The notes under the pieces are model-generated. The model worked only from the letters and a program-made list of their open reading frames with translations. It was not told the origin of the DNA and searched no databases. Shown here one piece after another: positions 7,501 to 15,083 of a stretch of DNA of 41,003 bases (position 1 is its first letter; each line of letters begins with the position of its first letter). The stretch is from a virus: IMG/VR virus record IMGVR_UViG_3300049448_000412, positions 1-41,003 of that record, one strand, 5' to 3'. The translations under genes were made by a program, and so were the position numbers.

Positions 7501-8581
7501 CGGTCGTATACCAGCCGCCGCCCATGGGGCTTCCAGGCATGGCAGCGCCAGCGCCAGGAGTTTCCCCCCGGTAGAGCCGTAGCTTGCCTTGCAATTTTCC
7601 TTGCTCGTCTCGATAAATCCCGGTCGGGGCTGGTTCGCCTGCCGGCGCCTCCTTGCCGTAGTCCTCCGGACCGCCCCTGTCGCCGCCCGGAGCCACCGCC
7701 TCTGGCGTGGCCGGGGCAGCGCCAGGCTCGACCGTGGTTCCGGCTTTAGGCGATGGCTGTTCCTGGGCGACGCCACCGGCAGCGTCCGGTCCAGCCTTGC
7801 CATGGAACTGCTCGGTCAGCCTGGTGCCCAACCGTGCTCCCGCGGATTCGAAGGGGGTGAGGAATTTGCGCGGCTGCGTGAAGGCCGCGCCCATTCCCAC
7901 GTTCAGCGCGATCGCCGCCGGATCGAAAGGCTTCCCTTCGGCCAGTTCGCTTCCCGTTTCGACGCCGCCCATGAGGGCGCCGGAGAACGCCCGCTGTCCA
8001 AGGGTCACGACGCCGCGCCCCATGCCGAATGGAACCGCAGCCGTCAGCGCGCCACCGATCAGCGTCGATCCGGGGTTGGCCTCCTCATTGGCTGCTTGCT
8101 GCAAACTATCGTCGAAATTCAGCGCCTTAGCGGCTGCTTCTTGTGCCTCGCTTGCCAGGTATCCGCTGACGCCGCCGGTCACAAGACCAGCAGCTCCACC
8201 GATCAAAGTACCGCCAAGGGTGCCGAGACCCGGAAGGCCCAGGGTCCCCGCGGCCGCGCCATAGCCGCCCATAGTGGCAGCGCCCGCCGCCGCGCCCGCG
8301 AGCGTGGGGCCGATACCGTGCGCGAACTTGCGCACGCCGGACCAGAACGGGCTCTCGGCTTGCGGCAGCTCGGGTTGCCCTGTCTGCTGCTCAAATTGAG
8401 CAAAATAATTATCCGGGGGTTTCTGCTGTGGTGGTTGTTCGAACTGAGCAAAATAGTTGTCGTTGGACGCAGGAGCGGCCGCGGCAGGAGCGTTTTCGAA
8501 CTGAGAAAAATAGTTATCGCCATCGGACGGTACCGACGTAGCATTATCGTTATAGTCAGGACCGTCGTAAGCGTCGCCCAT
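4565..8581 (-). CDS. Very large internal virion-like protein, 1338 aa, with an ART-like segment
   Basis: The N-terminus has three copies of D-N-Y-F-(A/S)-Q-F-E (Tyr at residues 24, 43 and 59), a repeat type seen at the start of large phage internal proteins. Residues ~85-235 are Gly/Ala-rich and hydrophobic (membrane-active or transglycosylase-free ejection-type segment). Residues ~315-405 contain LRLYRGETPG (Arg338), then WYTTDLAKAQKYG and VNYIDITPADLNKFAQ, which has the layout of an ADP-ribosyltransferase-like fold. A Pro/Gly-rich linker follows, then a ~750-residue helical region resembling large polyvalent/ejection proteins of phages. It is the penultimate giant late gene. Likely injected with the DNA; enzymatic activity unproven. 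Confidence 0.7.
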   Translation of the reverse strand: MGDAYDGPDYNDNATSVPSDGDNYFSQFENAPAAAAPASNDNYFAQFEQPPQQKPPDNYFAQFEQQTGQPELPQAESPFWSGVRKFAHGIGPTLAGAAAGAATMGGYGAAAGTLGLPGLGTLGGTLIGGAAGLVTGGVSGYLASEAQEAAAKALNFDDSLQQAANEEANPGSTLIGGALTAAVPFGMGRGVVTLGQRAFSGALMGGVETGSELAEGKPFDPAAIALNVGMGAAFTQPRKFLTPFESAGARLGTRLTEQFHGKAGPDAAGGVAQEQPSPKAGTTVEPGAAPATPEAVAPGGDRGGPEDYGKEAPAGEPAPTGIYRDEQGKLQGKLRLYRGETPGAGAAMPGSPMGGGWYTTDLAKAQKYGDVNYIDITPADLNKFAQGHGGTDEYVLPDKQWQDHFRSQSKPLEQPAAAAVQQGGGTEGLVPDPALDAAIRAKMAPGGEAAAPPPEQEPAAPATPAAPSVAAEQRPGDVLRGPEPGAPPPEGPISDAGGGGAGGKPPPPGGPGGPPPGSITPLPPTQPQRFQALRKLIRSYKETFQPETISPRAFEADPLFAKRAVSTQGEDDRIINDGLKREALWNKTPEADRVGFLSDIENKRQPQNPVFRTLAQTYSKMLDAAYTLEKQYGSKAGYIEDYFPHLWERPNTGQAPIADYMRQTIGPTGFQKARTIDLIEHGLAAGYKLKSTNPELLVRARLMAGADMRNTMELLDSLKKTGMADRTEGADPQAMKALSRMGWQIINAPDRKQWAIAPDVLPLWNNTVAARGLWADQGLAGDAFRGWMGFKAAWVPVKLALSLFHPLHVAHINFSSSVARATDQALTGDLAGALKSFGQAVSLRQPIGEMGRAQWLLGDGARTPEGRIAVRDMEDGGFAPMLSKELSTDAGRKLTQAWQDMSPLKVGYEGLRFAIHQIQKPLFEQWIPHLKTAAYLNDVAAFAERRPDLYNDPAKRGIALRAIAKSVDNRFGEMFYGGLFWNRYVKDASIGSFLSLGWNLGFAREFGGAAVEAATRPLGRIVPGMAPNAARQIARDATNKIKFASIYMGTAALIGGVMTKMLSGEDPKDLSDCIFPRVGGVNPDGSPRRLSTMFYLREIPMLQKHIEEQGGGIGGTLGGAGAMLWNKTLFQPLKELWENRDYFGREIWDTNAPGYQQIEQAMKHIATGQLSPMSVSGAQRAQETGGQPIETPLAYLGFGPAPAYANRSAIQNRIGYLYQRFVAPETRPYQDEDVTQAQQAARSQILLAKQHGNSDELNAAYAAAQKAGITGKSMVATGKLAGDQFMFSKLPQQEQTAVLDEASPAERVRYLPHALKATKVAWNAAHQPQAAAALQPPP

Positions 8582-8582
8582 G

Positions 8583-11500
8583 CTACTGGCCTAGATAGCG
8601 TGCAGACGCCCCCGGACCGTAGTAATTATCGAATTCCGCCCGACGTCGGGGGTCAGCCTTCAAAGCTTGAATTGCTGCGGGAGCAGGCTGCCGTAGCTGC
8701 GGCGCGGGCACCAGGTTTTGTGCCGGTTGCGGCACCCGTAGCACCGACTGCGGCGACTGCTGTGCCGGAGTTGCCGGAGCTACCCCGCCCTGCGGTAACG
8801 GCGCTACCGGCTTGGGTACTTGCGCAGGCGGTGCCGCACCTTGACTACCGAATATCAGATCGTGAGCATGAACCATGGCGCCAAGTTCGTCATCATTGGG
8901 CTTGTAGTTGGGATCGTTCATGGTTTTTGCGCGGTAATCCTTCAATAATTCAGCGGCTGCGCCACCAACATTACGCTGCACCGCTTCATACGCACGCTCG
9001 AACCTATTGTTGTCCGCTATGACCCCCTGCATGTCGGTGTGGTATTGAGTCTGCTGGTCCTTCGCCAAGCTGCGGAAAGTTTTTCCATCGTCCGCTAGCT
9101 TCGCACGCGCCATCCTGCTTTCCGGCGTGTCCCGAGTGGCATACGACTCGCGTTTGAGTTGGTCCTCCTGCGCCTGGCGCTCGAGCGTGCCCTGGTATTG
9201 CACACGTTGTCTCGTCTGGGACGCCATCGGGAATGCCCGCGCTGCGCGGGCGGCGGGGGATTGGTCGTCGGCGGGCGGCTGCTGACCGACAGCGCCGGGG
9301 ATGTTGGGCGGCGGCTGCCAAGCCGGAGGCCTTCCGGCTTCCGGCGATCCCGGCGCGACCCCGACTGGCGCCCCGCTGCCTGGCATGACCTGCTGGGGCG
9401 GCGTCACGACCTGTCCGGTATTCGGGTCGTAATAGGGCGCCGGGCGCTCGGTGACGTACATCGGCGGCGCGCCGCGCGGCATCGGCCGCCCGATCGGCCG
9501 CGACATGTCCTGCGTCCACGGCCGCGAGCCCTCGGCTGCCTGCTGCTCTGGCGATCGGCCGTATTTATCCGACGGCACGATGTCGAGCGCACCGGAGGCC
9601 GACAGGTTCTGGTAGGCTTGGTCTTTGGCCGAAAACCCGAACGGCCGGTTGAGGCTGCCGCGCACGCCGGTACCGCCTGGCGTGCCCTCGCGAGGTCGCG
9701 TAGGGATGCCGGTGCCGCCGGTCATCTCCAGGCGCTCGCCCGTGCGCGGATCGATGACGGTCCTTTGACTCTGATTAGGAGGCGTGAATTCGAGCGTCCC
9801 ATCCGGCTTGATGATCTCGCCGTTGCGATTGACCGGCACGCCGTTGATGTTTCTGCCAACAGGCCGTAGGTCTTCCTTGCTGGGTTGTCGGGGAAGCGGT
9901 GCCCCATACCCTGTTCGACCCTGACCCTGCTGTCCTTGCTGCCCGTTAGCGCCGGTAGTGGGGGTACCAGGCCGATCAGGATCATACGGACCGTAGACAC
10001 GCTGGCCAGCAACGTAACTAGGATCAATTCTACCGCCAAAGTTAACGTTTAGTTTTGGCGTATCAGTTAGGTATTTTGGCGGTGCAATTGGTTGTCCAGG
10101 CGCTGTGAGGGCGTTCTTTAGTGTATTACCATCGAAAGTCCCCCACCTGTGTGAATAATGCGCTACTGCCTCGTCGCGCTGTTTGGTCAATTCATCTAGT
10201 CGAGCGGCACTCTCTGGCGTCAGCTTGTGCGCAGCCTCGTTTGCTACAAGCTTATCGTATTCAGGCTGGGTCCGACTCCAAAATCCATATGCCAAAAATG
10301 CATCGCGCCTCGCCGGATCGTTGCCATAATGTCGCGCAGCATAAGCTTCCGGCGAATTAGGATCATTCGCCTGCCGTTGTTGCGGGCCGCCATACCCGGT
10401 TTGAACCGGAGCGTATCCTGCATGCTCCATCCAATTTGGCGGCTCCGAAAGTGCGTCGGCGGCTTTCTGCGGGTTAGTCGCAGCGATGCCGGAAGTCCCG
10501 CTGCCAGCTGGCGGCTTCTCAGGCATATAACCGGTCGGATCGATCGGTGTCGGGCCAGCAGGAGCTTCGTTGACAATCGCATCCTGCACATGCTTCGGCG
10601 TATCGCCAGCGGGGTCTCTATTGGCTGCCTCGTTGAGGGCCTGTTCTACCTGCGCAGGCGGTGCCGCGTTGGCACCGTTGATGTAGTCGGCAAGCGCCTG
10701 CTTGACGGAACCCCAAGCTCTCGGCAGCACGGCAGCTTTGGCCGCCTGCTCGGCCCGAATACGCTCATCCATCCCACTATAGAGCTTGGAGCCAGATCTC
10801 GACAGCAACGTGCCTATGTCAGTTTCGCCCGACACCGGCTCTTGCACCGGTTGCTGCGCTGGCGCCGATGCCGCACCACGTTGCGCGTTGAGCATGTAAT
10901 CGTCGATTGAGTTGTCAGCCGGAACATCGGGCGGCGGCGGGTTGTCCCGTTCATCCTGGCTGGTCCATGGCGGATCCGGCGGCAACGTATCGTCGACCTC
11001 ACCGCCATCATCGTAACCGCGTACCGGGCCACCCGCTGCATATTGCCGAGCATCTCCTGCAAATATTAAATTTCCTTGTTCGTCGAACAAAGTATCCCGT
11101 ACATCCGCAGGAGACGTTCGTCCTTGTTCGTCGGTGTAAACCTCACCACCCGCCGCATACCCTATGCGCGGCGGCGCCTGGCCGATCCTGTCGACGCCAA
11201 ACATCTTGCGGGTATGCTGCAGCACCTGGCGCACCTTGTGGATTGGATCGGCGGGATGCTCCGGCACGCGCGGCGTCGGCCGCCCGGAAGCGATGCCAAG
11301 ATTGTGCCCCACGCCGTTGTCGATCACATGGTCGAAGCTGGTCGCGGGACCGATTAAATAATGGTGGAACTGATCCGGCGTCATGACGTGTCGGCTCTGC
11401 TCGCCGCCACGCGGATCGTGGACGATCGCCAGGACGTTGCCATCGGGCTGCACATGCAGGATCAGGCTCTTGCCGTCCGGCACCATATCGTGCGCCCGCT

Positions 11501-12107
11501 GGGCAAAACGGACGGCTGCGTTCTCGTCTCGGTGCGCCAGCGCACCCTGCGCCATAGCGATCATGGCGTCGTAACGCTTGCGCAACCCCGCTAGTAGGGC
11601 GGCACGCTTGTTTATGTCGGCACCGGGTTGCACTGAGCCGTCTTGAGCGCCGACAGTTCCACCGCCCGCGTAGCCGACCGCCATGGCAGCCTGATAAGGG
11701 TCGACACTTGTGTCGCTCCAGTCGGGACCGGTCGTAGGATAGACGGTATCGTCGGGCGCTTTTGGCCTCGGTTTCGGTCGCATTATCGGTTGCGGTACTG
11801 ACTCATCATAAGCCACAGCGCCGCCGTCCTGGTAACCAACACGCCGCATTGGACGGCGCATACGGCGATGCGCTTGAGGCATCGCAGGTCTCGGAGCCGC
11901 GAACATCAGGCCTGAAGTGTTGTAGTTGCCGCCGCCGCTGGAACCGGCAGAGCCAGGATCGGCAATGGGGATAGGCGGAGGCGTTGCGCCTCCTACCGTG
12001 CCGGTCGTAGGTCCAGCACCTGCGCCTGGATCAGCAACCGGGATAGGAGGTGGGATAGCGCCGCCACCCTGATAGCCGACGCGCGGCTTGTGCTTGGTCC
12101 TGGCCAT
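8583..12107 (-). CDS. Very large low-complexity virion protein, 1174 aa, GGxV repeats
   Basis: Long Pro/Gly/Gln-rich protein with scattered short motifs of the form Y-(Q/A)-x-G-G-x-(V/I): RVGYQGGGAI, RVGYQDGGAV, AVGYAGGGTV, RIGYAAGGEV, QYAAGGPV. The N-terminal ~110 residues are basic and Pro-rich. The C-terminal ~200 residues are helical and charged. The start codon overlaps the stop of the 321-aa gene as TGATG, so translation is coupled. No catalytic domain is recognisable. Position between nozzle-proximal genes and the 1338-aa protein, and its size, suggest an internal or ejected virion protein; this is inference from context. Confidence 0.65.
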   Translation of the reverse strand: MARTKHKPRVGYQGGGAIPPPIPVADPGAGAGPTTGTVGGATPPPIPIADPGSAGSSGGGNYNTSGLMFAAPRPAMPQAHRRMRRPMRRVGYQDGGAVAYDESVPQPIMRPKPRPKAPDDTVYPTTGPDWSDTSVDPYQAAMAVGYAGGGTVGAQDGSVQPGADINKRAALLAGLRKRYDAMIAMAQGALAHRDENAAVRFAQRAHDMVPDGKSLILHVQPDGNVLAIVHDPRGGEQSRHVMTPDQFHHYLIGPATSFDHVIDNGVGHNLGIASGRPTPRVPEHPADPIHKVRQVLQHTRKMFGVDRIGQAPPRIGYAAGGEVYTDEQGRTSPADVRDTLFDEQGNLIFAGDARQYAAGGPVRGYDDGGEVDDTLPPDPPWTSQDERDNPPPPDVPADNSIDDYMLNAQRGAASAPAQQPVQEPVSGETDIGTLLSRSGSKLYSGMDERIRAEQAAKAAVLPRAWGSVKQALADYINGANAAPPAQVEQALNEAANRDPAGDTPKHVQDAIVNEAPAGPTPIDPTGYMPEKPPAGSGTSGIAATNPQKAADALSEPPNWMEHAGYAPVQTGYGGPQQRQANDPNSPEAYAARHYGNDPARRDAFLAYGFWSRTQPEYDKLVANEAAHKLTPESAARLDELTKQRDEAVAHYSHRWGTFDGNTLKNALTAPGQPIAPPKYLTDTPKLNVNFGGRIDPSYVAGQRVYGPYDPDRPGTPTTGANGQQGQQGQGRTGYGAPLPRQPSKEDLRPVGRNINGVPVNRNGEIIKPDGTLEFTPPNQSQRTVIDPRTGERLEMTGGTGIPTRPREGTPGGTGVRGSLNRPFGFSAKDQAYQNLSASGALDIVPSDKYGRSPEQQAAEGSRPWTQDMSRPIGRPMPRGAPPMYVTERPAPYYDPNTGQVVTPPQQVMPGSGAPVGVAPGSPEAGRPPAWQPPPNIPGAVGQQPPADDQSPAARAARAFPMASQTRQRVQYQGTLERQAQEDQLKRESYATRDTPESRMARAKLADDGKTFRSLAKDQQTQYHTDMQGVIADNNRFERAYEAVQRNVGGAAAELLKDYRAKTMNDPNYKPNDDELGAMVHAHDLIFGSQGAAPPAQVPKPVAPLPQGGVAPATPAQQSPQSVLRVPQPAQNLVPAPQLRQPAPAAIQALKADPRRRAEFDNYYGPGASARYLGQ

Positions 12108-13072
12108 CAGTTTGCTCCATAGCCGACTTTTGCGCCGTCATTACCGGCCATCGCGCGAGCTTTTCGTGCTTGTGCCATCAATTTATAGAAGTGTTGTTGC
12201 CCGAGCCAGGCTGTCACATCTTTTGGCACAACGAACTCGCCTGCATTCAATTGCGCTGGCACGTCATCAGTCTGTGCGCCGTCGGACGGACTGAGATCAT
12301 GCGAGACGAAACCACCGGATGTGGCGTCATTTTCGACGGGACCCCCTGCAGCCATCAATCCATGTACGGGACCTTGCTGCCATATTGTTGTTTGGGGTGA
12401 GACTGGGCTGCTCGTGCTATGACTTCCGCCACTGCTCGACCCGCTCGACTCTGAGGTGCCAGAGGACGTGGTGCCCAGCGGCGAGTACTTTAAGCTCATG
12501 CCAGTACCGGCGAACTGGTTGGCCGCATTAGCGGCACCATAGCCGGTCTGGACGTTCTGCAGGCTGGACGAGATCGCCTGGTTCTGCATCGCGTTGCCGG
12601 TCGCGACGTCGGCCATGCGCTGCTGGTTGCCGGCACCGGCCGCGCTGGCCCCCGCCTGTACACGAGCTGCCTGGTCGAGCCCGGCGTAGCGCCCAGCCGA
12701 TGGGTCGATGCCGTAGCTTTGCAGATCACTGAGCGCACTCTGGCGGCCCTTCTCCGCCCCTTGCGCCGCGCCCGACTCTGCCATCCCCATGTCGGCCGCG
12801 ATCCGCTGCGGCGAGGCATAGGTCAGCGCATTGCGCATCAGGCTGTCGATGTTGCCCTGGTTGTTGGCGTATTGCTGCATGCCCCACTGGTAGACCTGCG
12901 GAGCCATGCCCTGAGCATATTTAGCGATGCTCTCCAGGATCGGCGTTTCGGAATAGTCGGGGATATAGGTCTGCGACTGCTGCTGGCTGGTCGATTGCTG
13001 CGTGCTTTGCTGTGACGAGCCTGACGTTGTATACGTGCCGCTCGTGGGTGCAAATAAATTTTGCCCAGCCAT
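12107..13072 (-). CDS. Virion protein with a GEFVVPKDV-type C-terminus, 321 aa
   Basis: AGGAGG lies 8 bases before the ATG at 13072. The N-terminal ~40 residues are Ser/Thr/Gln-rich. The middle is helical (YAQGMAPQVYQWGMQQYANN) with Ala/Gln-rich segments. The C-terminal region carries L-M-A-A-G-G-P-V and then T-D-D-V-P-A-Q-L-N-A-G-E-F-V-V-P-K-D-V, a signature found in many phage structural proteins, ending in a basic helix. It is the first of three consecutive large genes with shared GGxV motifs. A structural or ejection role is likely; the exact function is unknown. Confidence 0.65.
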   Translation of the reverse strand: MAGQNLFAPTSGTYTTSGSSQQSTQQSTSQQQSQTYIPDYSETPILESIAKYAQGMAPQVYQWGMQQYANNQGNIDSLMRNALTYASPQRIAADMGMAESGAAQGAEKGRQSALSDLQSYGIDPSAGRYAGLDQAARVQAGASAAGAGNQQRMADVATGNAMQNQAISSSLQNVQTGYGAANAANQFAGTGMSLKYSPLGTTSSGTSESSGSSSGGSHSTSSPVSPQTTIWQQGPVHGLMAAGGPVENDATSGGFVSHDLSPSDGAQTDDVPAQLNAGEFVVPKDVTAWLGQQHFYKLMAQARKARAMAGNDGAKVGYGAN

Positions 13073-13186
13073 GACAACTACCTCCTAAGAGACGCAAATT
13101 CACCCCAGCATAGCAGACAAGGGTGTGATCATCTCCTGAAAACGCCTTCACGTACAGGCCGTTTGCTTAACGGCGGCGAGCCCACT

Positions 13187-14095
13187 TTACGTTACATCCT
13201 GCAAGATCAAAGGCGGCGGATCGCTAAACGGAATGCCTGTAAAAGGTTCACCGCGCGGCGGCCGGGCAATAACAGATGACCACTCAGGTGGCAGATTTTG
13301 TGTGCCAATTTCTGTAACCTTCGGAGACTCGGAGAAAACATGCCCTACACCAGCGTCGTCCAATCGATATGCAATAAGAAAATAGCCCTCAAAAGTAATT
13401 TTTTCATCTCCGCTATATCCAGCATGCGAACTGCTAATAGGATAACATTGCACCATACTATTAGGAAGCAGAGACGCAGCTGTAATAGGTCTATGGATGC
13501 CGTAACGCATTTTCCACTGCATAGTTACACCGGCAGCCATGGCACCAGTTTCAGCACCCCAAAGCAGCCCCGAAGGCGCTACTTCGGAAGGCAAATCCGC
13601 GTTCAACGGATTTGCGATATAGAGCGCTGGAGCTATCAATTTTGTGGCAATTGTCACACTAGATAAACTATTTACGACATTGTTGTTGTGCTCGAAAGCA
13701 AATACCAACACATTCAACCACGTACCATTTATGTCCTGCGGGGCGCCGGTATTCGGGTCAGCTGGGAGCTTAGGCGCTACCGACGTCAAAAACACACCGC
13801 CATTACCATTGACCAGGAACGCCGTATTCTTGAGAGGAGCGGGGTCTTTGCTCCAAGTAGGTGTAAACCATGTGTCCAAAAGTTGAGCGCGCTTAGCAAC
13901 CGGCGTGAGTTTATAAGCAGGTTGAGGGTCCCAACCAGAAGTCTCCATGAACACAACAATAACCTCTATATTTACGCTAACCGATGGCAATGGCTCGCGC
14001 CAATGCACCCCGACGATGCGCTGGAAGAAATCTTCCCTGTAGCGCGGCAGCTTGCCGCCGCCTTCCGCGTACATGTATGGCTTGGGTCCGGGCAT
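13187..14095 (-). CDS. Hypothetical virion protein, 302 aa
   Basis: The ATG at 14095 is preferred over a GTG six codons upstream because it gives a TGATG overlap with the preceding 122-aa gene. The protein begins MPGPKPYMYAEGGGKLPRY and is otherwise soluble, β-rich and Asn/Pro-rich, with no membrane segment or known catalytic motif. It lies downstream of the nozzle gene in the late series, and its base composition is visibly more AT-rich than the neighbours, hinting at separate acquisition. Most likely a tail or accessory virion protein; I do not recognise the family. Confidence 0.6.
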   Translation of the reverse strand: MPGPKPYMYAEGGGKLPRYREDFFQRIVGVHWREPLPSVSVNIEVIVVFMETSGWDPQPAYKLTPVAKRAQLLDTWFTPTWSKDPAPLKNTAFLVNGNGGVFLTSVAPKLPADPNTGAPQDINGTWLNVLVFAFEHNNNVVNSLSSVTIATKLIAPALYIANPLNADLPSEVAPSGLLWGAETGAMAAGVTMQWKMRYGIHRPITAASLLPNSMVQCYPISSSHAGYSGDEKITFEGYFLIAYRLDDAGVGHVFSESPKVTEIGTQNLPPEWSSVIARPPRGEPFTGIPFSDPPPLILQDVT

Positions 14096-14463
14096 CAGTA
14101 ATTCCACTGCCACAAGCCGTTGGTCGTCTGATCCTGAAACGTCAGTTGCGCGATCCGCTCAACGTCAACCCACTGGCTCCGATCATTGGGATTGAATATC
14201 CGCACCGGAGTGACGGTTCGACTGATCTCCTGCCAGTTCGGGATCGACGTATCCGTATTGAACATGGTAATGATCATGTTTACAGCGCGAATTACCGACG
14301 GCAGGTCGTTCGCCAGCGGAATGACCGACGGCGGGATCGGGGGCTGGTTGGCCACCGACTGGCTGCGGCTGACCGGGCAGACCGGCGCCACACCACCGTT
14401 CATGGCCAATGGCCGTATATTGCCGCGCATGGGTGCGCGAGGTATGATTCTGGCTGCAGGCAT
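14095..14463 (-). CDS. Hypothetical virion protein, 122 aa
   Basis: The N-terminus is basic and Pro-rich (MPAARIIPRAPMRGNIRP). The C-terminal half (SVIRAVNMIITMFNTDT, then ARRLTF-like β segments ending GLWQWNY) looks like a small folded structural domain. It is coupled by TGATG to the 302-aa gene. Upstream, the antisense HNH gene and a strong hairpin separate it from the nozzle gene. No known motif; a tail-associated role is inferred from position. Confidence 0.55.
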   Translation of the reverse strand: MPAARIIPRAPMRGNIRPLAMNGGVAPVCPVSRSQSVANQPPIPPSVIPLANDLPSVIRAVNMIITMFNTDTSIPNWQEISRTVTPVRIFNPNDRSQWVDVERIAQLTFQDQTTNGLWQWNY

Positions 14464-14498
14464 GGTTTTATCTCCGTAGCTTTATGCTATAGTGCGCA

Positions 14499-14527
14499 GC
14501 GAGATGGCGTTGATAGCGCCACCTCGC
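14499..14527. other. Strong imperfect hairpin between late gene and antisense HNH gene
   Basis: GCGAG-A-TGGCG, a 7-nt loop, then CGCCA-C-CTCGC: two 5-bp stems separated by one A/C mismatch. It lies upstream of the HNH start on the + strand and upstream of the 122-aa gene on the - strand. No T-run follows on either strand, so it does not look like a classical terminator; processing or attenuation is possible. Confidence 0.5.
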
Positions 14528-14558
14528 CACTTGACACACGAACCGATGGAGCGGATCG

Positions 14559-15083
14559 ATGCCCACAGCGATTAATATCACAGGCCAGCGTTTCAGTCAT
14601 CTGGTTGCAATCCGGCCAACGGCCGAACGATCTGACGGGAACATATTGTGGCTTTGCCAATGCGATTGCGGCAACGTAAAGCTCGTCACTCCCCATGATC
14701 TTCTGCGCGATCACGTCCGCTCTTGCGGTTGCAGATCAAGATTTTATCGCCACGGCTACGCTAGAGACGGAAAGTGGCACCCGCTCTATGGCATCTGGAA
14801 AACTATGATTCAACGATGCTACAACCCGAGCAATAAAAGATATAAAAACTATGGCGGCCGTGGAATCAAAGCCCCACAATGGCTCGATGCCGTTAAATTC
14901 ATTGCCGATGTCGTTGCTGAAATCGGAGATCGTCCGCCTGGACACTCTCTTGACCGCGTCGATAATGACGGCAACTATGAACCGGGGAACATCAAGTGGT
15001 CCACCCCTAAGGAGCAAGCTGCGAATAGGCGTCCTAGATCAACCCGAGTTCCTTTGCGGAAGTCGCGAACTGTATGTTGCTGA
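14559..15083 (+). CDS. HNH-type homing endonuclease with N-terminal zinc motif, 174 aa
   Basis: Free-standing phage nuclease family. The N-terminal ~55 residues carry a cysteine cluster (LCQCDCGN, then SCGC) likely binding zinc. The C-terminal part has the family signature H-P-L-Y-G-I-W-K-T-M, R-C-Y-N-P, Y-G-G-R-G-I, S-L-D-R-V-D-N-D-G-N-Y-E-P-G-N-I-K-W and E-Q-A-A-N-R-R. GGAG lies 7 bases before the ATG. It is antisense within the late series, and its last 50 bp overlap the 3' end of the nozzle gene in opposite orientation. Like the first HNH gene it is inserted without breaking a late gene. Family assignment confident; the cleavage site is unknown. Confidence 0.82.
   Translation: MPTAINITGQRFSHLVAIRPTAERSDGNILWLCQCDCGNVKLVTPHDLLRDHVRSCGCRSRFYRHGYARDGKWHPLYGIWKTMIQRCYNPSNKRYKNYGGRGIKAPQWLDAVKFIADVVAEIGDRPPGHSLDRVDNDGNYEPGNIKWSTPKEQAANRRPRSTRVPLRKSRTVCC

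Noticed and set aside
7589-9022. 477-aa + strand ORF
   Set aside because: Arg/Ser/Pro-rich shadow across the end of one and the start of another large - strand gene; no domain and no ribosome site.
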